Assembly: GCA_019925795.1 (NCBI GenBank)
Contig: CM034311.1
Location: 21,264,231 to 21,328,230, forward strand
DNA from: Dendrobium chrysotoxum
Taxonomy: Eukaryota > Streptophyta > Magnoliopsida > Asparagales > Orchidaceae
Length of the DNA stretch: 64,000 nucleotides
Direction: 5' to 3'
The notes beneath the pieces are model-generated. The model made no database searches. It saw nothing but the letters and a program-made list of their open reading frames with translations, and was not told the DNA's origin. Shown here piece by piece: positions 55,290 through 64,000 of the stretch. Numbering within the stretch: position 1 is the stretch's first letter; each line of letters begins with the position of its first letter. Position numbers and translations under genes: made by a program.

Positions 55290-57440
55290 AACACCAAAAT
55301 ATACATAGTTATCTAATCTCAAAATAATCATATATAATTGTCATGAACATCATTCGCTTACATCAATCTAACACAATTTTGTTCATAACTACAAAAATAA
55401 ATAATAGAAACAAAATACCTATCATCAACACTAGACTCATCTCACTCCACTAGGTCTTTACTCTTCTATAAAAATCATGTAAATCATAAAATGAGCTAAC
55501 AGCTCAGTAGGTTATAAAAACCTATAACTGTTATCAATGTACGATAATAGAAACAATATACATGAAATCATTCAAATTATACCAGTGTGAAGATGTATCA
55601 ATTAGTTTAAACATTATCAATTCATACAAATGGTAACATATCAATACGAACAGTAATAATGTATGAATATTATCAATCAATATGAATTATAACCATTAGT
55701 GGATCAATAATCTCTGACTCAATCCTATTAAAGTGTATCTTATGAAATGCTATTCAAAGGGTTATCATATGGATCAATGCAATCATATCAATATTCTATC
55801 AATTATCAGCACATGCTTATATAATATTAGTATCAATGCATCATGTCCATGTTTTATTAATTATCAATGTAGATTTATATCATAGATGAAATTTATATGT
55901 TCTATCAGGTATTTCAATATGTGTAATGCTATTCGTGCCATATTATTTGAGTGCATGTATACCTATATATATGTGTCAATATCTTGTATATTCTATCAGC
56001 ATCTCTATGCATTTCATATTATATCAATGATATGTATCATGTATAATATACATCAATATCGTATATCATGTATTTTATATCAATCTAATTAGTCCGGGCA
56101 TGAACACATATCGATCATATCACATATCTTGTCCATGTATCATATAAATATCATATAATCATGCATGTATTTTATCATGTTACCTCATGCCATGCTTAGT
56201 CATATGGAAACATGTCATGTATGCATAGAATATTATATTTATGCAAGTCAATACAACTTACTAATCATGTAATGTTCCTTCTTATATCTTTTCATATCTC
56301 ATCCTGTAGGACAAACTTATCAAAATCAATCATGTCATAATTATAATCAAGTGGCTTCTTGAAAGAGTTGTCACTCCTACACATCGGTGTATTTTGTTCC
56401 CTTATAATTCCCATATTGTATCTTATATCATGTATTAAAATTACACCATGAACGCATTATTTAAAGGAAAGTTCATCAACTCACCCTCCTGTACATGGTA
56501 TCTTTTTTTGGACATCATCAATCAATCACTAGCCAGCCTTTCTTCCAATTACACACACATGCCATATCATATGTTTACCAATTATAATAACATGTATCAT
56601 GTATTTTATATGTATCCAGTGTGGTTAACATATAGATCAATTCTAATAAAATGCATTATAACACATATGTTCAGTATGCATGTCCTATTAGTGTACTAAT
56701 CTCAAAATGAATGTCATGCTTGATGGACTAGAACATATGCATGTCTTATTAGACCTAATAAAATAGATACAACAATGTTAAATTATTTCCTATGTGGCTT
56801 CATTCTTACCATTTCAATTAAAATGCTACACTTGCAAAAAAACTTGGTGAAATGTCAATATGATCATATCAAAATGCTTATAATAATAATATCTATCATA
56901 TATGAAAAGTTACAAAGTTAAAATTTTCTAAATCACAAGATAATGCATTTTTATCAAATTTGAGAGAGAAAACTTTAAGAATCAAAATCACTAAAAATAA
57001 AAGTAAAGGTTTACCATGATTAGAACTATTTTTGTAACTGGAGAAGTGGACAAAAATGACCCAAAATGGATGTTCTCTCTCTTGTCTATCCTCTTCTCAC
57101 TCCCTCTTCCCTCCTCTCTTCTCCCTGACTAAGGAAGTGAAAATGGGTGTAAGGGATGGTGGTTTAGGTATTTTAAAAAAATGGATTTAGATATTTTACA
57201 TAAAAATTTTTGATCGTGCTAGCGCTGCAATACTCTAAACCACACGCCACAATGTTGACCCCAATTATTGTATAATAGTGAAGCCAGCACTACTAAGCTA
57301 GAGCCCAACACCACCATGCTCACTTACCCAAAACCCTTCAGATAGAAAGGGCATCATCACTATGTTCACTCGTACAACACCGCAATGCTCAAGCCAAAAA
57401 TTTTAGGAGTATAAGAATCCTTAACACGTCATTTAACACA
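55290..57440 (-). repeat. gypsy-type LTR remnant, copy 5 (family A)
   Basis: Landmarks: GAGCTAACAGCTCAGTAGG (55,492-55,510), TATCATGT-rich region, ACCCTCCTGTACA block (56,435-56,505), pyrimidine tract (57,070-57,125), GC-rich end (57,215-57,400). Closest to copy 4. Confidence 0.7.
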
Positions 57441-58433
57441 ATATTAATAATGTAAAAATTAAGGTAATTACATGCTGAGTGTCGAGGGATGAGTGTAGTC
57501 ATGCTGAGTGATGAATATAATCATGATGAGTGATGTGTGAAGAGTTTAGTAATATTAAATCAGGAGTGGTGAGTGATGAGTGCAGTGATGTTGAGTGGTG
57601 AGTGATGAGTGCAGTGATGTTGAGTGATGAGTGATCCTTGACACTTGATGAGTTATCCATGGCCTTTGACTAGAGCACTTTTAACCTTCCTCACTTCAAG
57701 GTATATTCGCCGTGATGTCATTTGCATATTTAGGTATGCAAAGATACACTAGTTTGTATGAAGCAATGATCATCACTCATTCATTTTTTGCTAAATTAGT
57801 TAACTAAGTTGTGTTAAGAATATGAAAATTTTTCCTTTCATATATAATTGAAGTTATCCAAAATGGAAAGCTCAAGATTTCACCTATTATTTTATTTCAT
57901 GCTCATGAAGGCCTCACACAAATTTTGAATTATTATTTAATTATTTATTTCAAGAAATTCTATTAAAATGATATCATGTTCAAGTTGCTATCTTTATTTT
58001 CTAAGTTATTTGCTTTTTATACTAAACCCTAAACTAATAGCCTTAAATAACTTATCAGGCTTAATCTACAACCAAATGAAAAAGGCACATATGTCAAAGT
58101 TCTTAAAAAATATGTCAATCTTAGCCCAATTTTTAACTTTTCTATTATGGGCCTTTAGAAGCAAGGCCAAGTGGTCACTTGCACATGAATTAAAAAGATA
58201 GTTCACTTCAGATTGTTCAAAATGGTATTGGAGTGGTCACCTGCACATGAATTAAAAAGATAGTTCACTTCAGATTGTTCAAAATAGTATTGAAATAAAC
58301 TAATAGGTGTGCTTTTTGAATGTTTTTAATTTGAAATTTAATTGAAATTTTTATCAATTTTTTCAAAGTTATAGTGCATATTTCATCTACATTTTAGTCT
58401 TTGGTAGAACTTCAAGAAATTAAAGGGCTATGG
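57441..58433. repeat. modules D (3' half) and E, third set
   Basis: D includes a perfect short minisatellite of GGTGAGTGATGAGTGCAGTG type at about 57,568-57,620. E has a tandem duplication of about 64 bp (GTGGTCAC-TGCACATGAATT ... TTCAAAAT) at 58,163-58,290. Confidence 0.75.
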
Positions 58434-58752
58434 TGCCACACCCTGAGTTTGGAAGGTGGTAAATCCTAGCAATATGGAATATGATGAAGGGATAAGAATA
58501 CCTATTTTGTACTCACAAAAATAAATGCAAATAGAAATAATATAAATAAAACATATTAGAGTAAACAATAAAAGGGAAACTAAAGTTTTATTTCATTATC
58601 AAAAATCCAAATGATGGTAGATCAATAAATTAAAACAACTATAAGCAAAAAGGATTTAAAAGAAATAATAATAGAAATGAAACTCTTCTCTGATGGTAGA
58701 AATGAGAGGGAGAAGGCATTTAATGGCTATGAGAGAGAGGAGAGTTAAGACA

Positions 58753-58816
<64 letters not shown>

Positions 58817-59652
58817 TGATGGTTTGGCTACAGCTATGAGAGCTGAGGAGGATGGGAGTCCTAGGTTCCCCTTTATCTTAAGTTGTGATAGGGAGGGTCA
58901 TGAGCAAGAAAATCACACGAGAGGAAAAAAATCATGAAACTTGTAGTATTAGAGGGTTTCATGTGTCGGGCAAGCATGTGAAAGACAATGGTTCATTATT
59001 GTTTGTCTCGTGCATGACTTTTGTTCAGGTGCTAATCTACCAAATTCTATTTCCATAGTTTCTAGATGTATTGATGCATGCTTTATGCTTACTTCTTCTA
59101 AGCTTACTTGAGTTCAACTTTGACCATATAAAGCATATTCTTTATACATGTTAAAATCTCTATTTTCTACTTCTCTATTTATAATATTATGTTCAAAGAT
59201 CAAAGTTTGCTTTATCACAGGTTACCACAACTTCTATTTTTGAAATTTAATTGAAATGTTTATCAATTTTTCAAAGTTATAGTGCATATTTCATCTACAT
59301 TTTAGGCTTTGTTAGAACTTTAAGAAATCAAAGGCCTATGGTGCCACACCCTGAGTTTGGAAGGTGGTACATCCTAGCAATATGGAATATGATGAAGGCA
59401 TAAGAATACCTATTTTGTACTCACAAAAATATATACAAATAGAAGTAATATAAATAAAACATATTAAAGTAAACAATAAAAGAGAAACTAAAATTTTATT
59501 TCATTATCAGAAATCCAAATGATGGTAGATTTATAAATTAAAACAACTATAAGCAAATGGGATCTAAAAGAAATAAAAATAGAAATGAAACTCTTCTCTG
59601 ATGGTAGAAATGAGAGATAGAAGGCATCTAATGGCTATGAGAGGGAGGGGAG

Positions 59653-59723
<71 letters not shown>

Positions 59724-60380
59724 GATGATGATGGTTTGGCTACAGGTCAAAGAGCTGAGGAGGAGGGGATTCCTAGGTTTTCCTTTATCTTAAATGGTGA
59801 TAGGGAGGGTCGTGAGCAAAAGAATCACACGAGAGGAAAAAAAATCATGAAACTAATGGTATTAGAGGGTTTCATGTGTCGTTCAAGCATGTAAAAGTCA
59901 ATCGTTCATTTTCGTTTGCCTCGTGTATCACTTCTGTCCAAAGGCTTAGATTGAACCAATCATGTTATTTCATATGGTCTTTAAAATCTTATACTATTGA
60001 TCCAAATGACACATTCTTGGTGTTAATCTTTACTAGTGAGATACATATTTTGGCTATGAAGATGTATGATGAGTCAAAAGAAACTAAGATAGAGAGCTTC
60101 TATGTGCAAACACAAACATTATTTTGCAAAAAAAAAAAAACCTTGCATGACTAGCTTGTTTAGGTGCTAATATACCAAATTCTATTTTCCATAGTTTCTA
60201 GTAGTACTGATGCATGCTTTATGCTTACTTCTTCTAAGCTTACTTGAGTTCAACTTTGATCATATAAATCATATTCTTTATACTTGTTAAGATCACTATT
60301 TTCTACTTCTTTATTTATAATATTATGTTCAAAGATCAAAGCTTGCTTTATCACAGGTTTCCACAAGTTCTAGTTGTCTT
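58331..60380. repeat. direct tandem duplication of E end, LTR B and palindrome arm
   Basis: 58,331-59,231 and 59,232-60,380 are in direct order: same TGAAATTTAATTGAAAT start, LTR B left edge (58,434 and 59,342), (GA)n tract (58,756-58,816 and 59,656-59,720) and arm sequence. Copy 1 lacks about 190 bp between the LTR edge region and GGTGCTAAT-TACCAAATTC. Confidence 0.85.
59342..59972 (-). repeat. gypsy-type LTR B, left flank of palindrome 2
   Basis: 631 bp from TGCCACACCCTGAG to GTTATTTCA. Partner of the inverted LTR-B-like sequence that starts TGCAATATC at 61,987. Confidence 0.7.
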
Positions 60381-62312
60381 GTGATTTGCACATTCCAGGA
60401 GTTGTAAGAACAATATATTTCACCTCCTAGTTTTTTGTTTAACCTTGCCACTACTAATGCTACTTAGGTCTTATTTTTTGTTTCATGAATTTCTTTTGGT
60501 GAGGGTTTGGAGCTACTTTATATTTTGGTAGCCTTGATTAGCTAGTATTTGCTTGATTTAAATATTTTTTCATGAATTTTCTTTTTTAGTTTGAGTAAAA
60601 TAGAATACCCTTAAACTTTGCTTCAAAAAATACAGAGACCTTAAGCAATTTCTAATATATTTTCATTGTTTGTATAAGTAATTGTATCTATTTTAATTTA
60701 GAGCAGTTTCATTAGAATAAATCTTTTCATTGATCATTACAATTTTTGTTGGCTATTAGTGGTGATTATCTTGTTTATCTTGAAATTGGGATTAGAAAGC
60801 TAACTGAAGTAAATCATATACAATTGGAATATGACATGTCATGTCTAGATATAAATCAAATTGGTGAAAAAAAACTAATTCTAGTGCTCTGGCAGCAATT
60901 GGTATGTAGATTGACATAAGCATCAAAATATTTTCCCAACTAAGCTTAGATTCTATTATGAAAGAGTCTTGGTAGAGAAAGCATACCACATTCTATCATG
61001 ATTTGTGCTTTTGAAAGAGTTAACATACTCTTGCAAAAGCACAAACCAAGACACAACATGGTATGATTTATCCACCAAGACTCTCTTTTTAAATAAGATT
61101 TAGGCTTGCCATAGAAAACATTTTGATGCTTATATCGGTCCACAAAACAACTACTACAAGAGCACTAGATTAGACTTTTCACCAATTGGAATTTTGTCTA
61201 AACATGATATCTCATATTCCAATTATATATGCTTTACTTCAGTCATCTTTTAATTTCCAATTTAAAGATAAACAAGATGACCACCTCTAATGGCCAACAA
61301 AATCTATAATGGTTAATGACAAGATCTTTTTAAATGAAATTGTTCAGAACGAAAATAGTTATGATTACTAATACAAATAATGAAAACAAACTATAAATTA
61401 CTTAAGGTTTCTATATTTTTTCAAACAAAGTTCAAGGGTCTTGCATTCTACTCAAAAAGCAAAAGAAGATTCATAAAAAATACTTAAATTAAGAAAATTC
61501 TAGCTAATCATGATTACCAAAACCCAAATTAGCCCCCATCCCTCACCAAAAGAAACTCCATAAAAAAAATTAAGACATGACTAACATTAGTAGTGGCATC
61601 ATTAACAAAAAAATTAGGAGATGCAATCCATTGATCCTGCAGCCCATGAGATGTTCAGCTCACTAGACAAATAAGTCCATAAATAGTGAACTAGGAAAAT
61701 AATGATCTTAAAAAATAGAAAGAATATATTGTATATAGTCAAAGTTGAACTCAAGTAAGCTAAACATGCTTCCGTACTTGTAGAAACTATGGAAAATAGA
61801 ATTAGGTATTTTAGAACATAGCAAGCTGATTATGTAAGGAATTTTGGAAAAATAAAGTCTATGCTTAAGCATAGATGCCCTTTATCTCAATTTCTTCTAA
61901 CTTGTCCTTAATATTCATCTCACTGATAAATATTACCATTAAGAATGTTTTATTTGGATTAGTAGTAAGAGATCTTAAAGGTCGTATGCAATATCTAGGA
62001 TTGGTTTTACGAAGCCTTTGGATAGAAGTCATGCACGGGACGAACATCATGTGAATGAACCCCCCACCCCCCTTTGCATGGACTGATGCATGTAACTCTC
62101 TAATCATATAGGTTTTGTGATTTTTGCCTCTCGTGTGATTCTCATACCAACTACATTCCTTCTCTTCATTTAAGGTGAAGGGAAACCTAAGACCCCTATC
62201 TTCCTTCTCCTCTCGAGAAATAGTCACCAAACCTTTTTATCTCCTTCTTCTCTAAACTTTAATCCATCTTGCTTCCATCAAATGCCTTCTCCCACTTTTA
62301 GCTGCCATCACA
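59592..62312. repeat. large palindrome 2 (LTR-flanked)
   Basis: Inverted repeat centred on TAACAT at 61,021-61,026, the same central word as palindrome 1, with arms of about 1.3-1.4 kb. The outer part of each arm is LTR-B-like (left part of 59,342-59,972; right from 61,987 on, inverted). The right arm lacks the (GA)n tract. The two arms differ by many substitutions, so this is an old structure. Confidence 0.9.
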
Positions 62313-62559
62313 GAATGACCTCAACCTTCATCCTCCTTCAACTAATTTCGTTCGCAATCGTCGAACACCTTTCCCCTCCTTTTTCTTTTTATGCATCAAC
62401 CTATATAGGTAATGGCTCTTTTTTTTTTTTTTTCTTATTTGAATATGGCAATAGCCACAAGATCAATATGTCTTGCAACGAAGAAGGTTAAAAGTGCACT
62501 AGTCAAAGGCCATGGATTAAAGTATTGAGTTAGAAATAGTGAATCTATAGCTACACTAG
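62313..62559. other. outer right arm remnants
   Basis: 62,313-62,420 still resembles inverted LTR B (compare 50,415-50,520). 62,486-62,513 (GGTTAAAAGTGCACTAGTCA, then AAGGCCAT) is an inverted piece of module D. The mirror order therefore continues beyond the clear palindrome. A 15-T run is at 62,419-62,433. Confidence 0.6.
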
Positions 62560-63991
62560 ACCTTATATGTTGATAGTGCCTTAGGTAACTATAGAATCAG
62601 TATGGGCATGGTTCTAAGGAGCCCCATAGGAATCACCATCACCTATAAAGCTAGCATAGAAGTTAAAGTCATAAATAATCAAGCCAAGTACAAAGCCCTG
62701 CTCGTTGGTCTGTAACTTACTGAAGGACTTGGAGCAACTCAATTTGTGGTATGCCCTGACTCATAGTTGGTATTAAACTAAATCAATGGCGAGAATGAAG
62801 TGAGGGACAAGCTACTTCTAAAATATTTATTCAAACTCGAGAAAAAAATTATAAGACTGGAATGTTTTAAGATAACTCAAATCCTTAGGGAGTAAAACCA
62901 ACTTGTCAACTTCCTCTCTTAGCAGGGGAACCATGATAAGAGACCAGCAGTAATGATAATAAGGCCCACCATAGAAGAACATGATCTCATATAAATAGAG
63001 GCTAGTTGCCCGACAAGATGGATATACCCTATCAAAGATCACTTAGAGATAGGAGTACTAAGTGCAGAGGTTGGTGACCAGTAATAATTCAAAATCAAGG
63101 TGACAACTACTTGATGACAGGGTGTGAGTTATTGCAACTTCACTCATGTTGAAGTGTGTATGAAAAGATGAAAAGGAGACAATACTCAAGTAAATATACT
63201 CAGGAGAGTGTGGTAGTCACCAAGATGGAAGAATACTCTCCAGCCACAGAATCTTGAGGCAATATTTCTTTTTTTTTTACCCTGAGCAAAGATGTCGAAG
63301 AATTCTCAAAGAAGTGCCCCTAATGCTAGAAATCTATCACCATGCAAATATAGCCTTCTCACAAAATGCAACCTATCACTCGCCCATGGTGATTTGCAAT
63401 CTGAGAATATACTTGTTTGGACCAATCCCACATTCTACTAGGCAAAGAAAGTTAATCTTGGTCATGGTTAATTACTTTAATAAATGGATTAAAATCAAGG
63501 CACTCACCAAGATGACCTCCAACATAGTAAGGAACTTTATATGGATAGACATCATCACCTTATAATTCCTCTCACCATTATCTTAGATGAAGGCCCACCA
63601 TTCACTGATAAGAGTCTGAAGGGAATTTTGACTCATAGGGAATTTGCCTAAAATTTGCTTCAGTCCACCAACCACAAGCCAATGAGCAAGTAGAGTAGTT
63701 AACAAGTAGATCCTCAATCCATTAAGAAAACCAGGCAAACACCATTCTCGCTCTCCATGGCGTTGAGGCTCTACTACCCATCAAGCCTGACCTACCCGAT
63801 AAGCAAGTTGTTGCTGCTATAAATTTCAAAGAAAATGAACTTGATGAGTGGGTGGTGACTAACAAGGAAGGCTTAAGAGTAACAACTTATCTTTTGGAGG
63901 AGCTCAAGGAAAAATTCACCTTCAGGTAGGAGAAATTGAAAAGAAGAATGTACAACTACTACAACTCGCACGTCAAGGAGAAAGCCTTCAA
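62560..63991 (+). pseudogene. Ty3/gypsy Tat-lineage RNase H-integrase remnant
   Basis: RNase H: LYVDSALGNYRISMGMVLRS near 62,562, NNQAKYKALLVGL near 62,680 (usual A-E-Y-E-A-L, so a catalytic Glu is Lys), CPDS-stop-LVLN near 62,755 (usual DSQLV). Integrase: zinc-finger linker IYHHANIAFSQNATYHSPM (63,331-63,387), the start of the catalytic core YLFGPIPHSTRQRKLILVM and VNYFNKWIKIKALTKM (open frame 63,254-63,565; usual D-Y-F-T-K-W, so the catalytic Asp is Asn), then after frame changes TIILDEGPPFTDKS, PFSLSMAL and, near the window end, FKENELDEW and RRMYNYYNSHVKEKAF. The order RNase H-integrase and the wording fit the plant Tat/Ogre branch. It runs toward or past the window end; the LTR is not seen. 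Confidence 0.87.
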
Positions 63992-64000
63992 GCCTGATGA

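Noticed and set aside
59601..59894. Arg-Glu-rich 97-codon frame
   Set aside because: Translation of a (GA)n tract; counterpart of the frame near 52.4 kb.

Overview
The window is AT-rich nuclear DNA from a flowering plant. It holds exons of one recognisable host gene, a YABBY transcription factor of the YAB2 type, and is otherwise mostly decayed, nested transposable elements. I saw no tRNA, rRNA, CRISPR array or bacterial feature. The species cannot be fixed from the sequence.

Host gene (4,862-25,177, + strand). Five exons splice in frame with GT-AG borders: 4,862-4,981 (second half of the C2C2 zinc finger), 9,008-9,131 (linker), 9,842-9,893 and 9,962-10,037 (YABBY HMG-like domain), and 25,130-25,177 (end of the domain plus a short tail). 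The exon carrying the first half of the zinc finger was not found. Intron 5 is about 15.1 kb and is filled by LINEs. Three Tourist-like MITEs with TAA/TTA target duplications sit in introns 2, 3 and 5. All LINEs in and next to the gene run antisense to it.

1-4.86 kb: a gypsy LTR remnant, a decayed Ty1/copia pol, and a small hAT-like element with a 25-G run at its left end. 5.3-7.7 kb and 25.5-27.8 kb: two LINE copies with ORF1 joined directly to the family 3' end and no ORF2. 10.3-20.2 kb: an L1-type LINE with ORF1, endonuclease, RT, zf-RVT and RNase H remnants, split inside its endonuclease by an RTE-clade LINE that still has a 16-bp target duplication. 18.9-22.2 kb: a tandem duplication joining LINE ORF1 to flanking DNA. 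28.9-33.45 kb: the 3' half of a Sirevirus-type copia element (RNase H, env-like ORF, PPT, LTR) with arrays of a 15-bp near-palindrome.

33.5-62.5 kb: a mosaic of Ty3/gypsy chromovirus parts (gag, integrase-chromodomain, several LTR families) and noncoding repeat modules in recurring order. It includes two large palindromes that share the same centre (about 53,847 and 61,023) and carry gypsy-type LTRs on their outer sides. 62.56-64.0 kb: RNase H-integrase of a Tat-lineage gypsy element running off the window. Many nonsense and missense changes in these elements fit C-to-T/G-to-A decay of methylated DNA.
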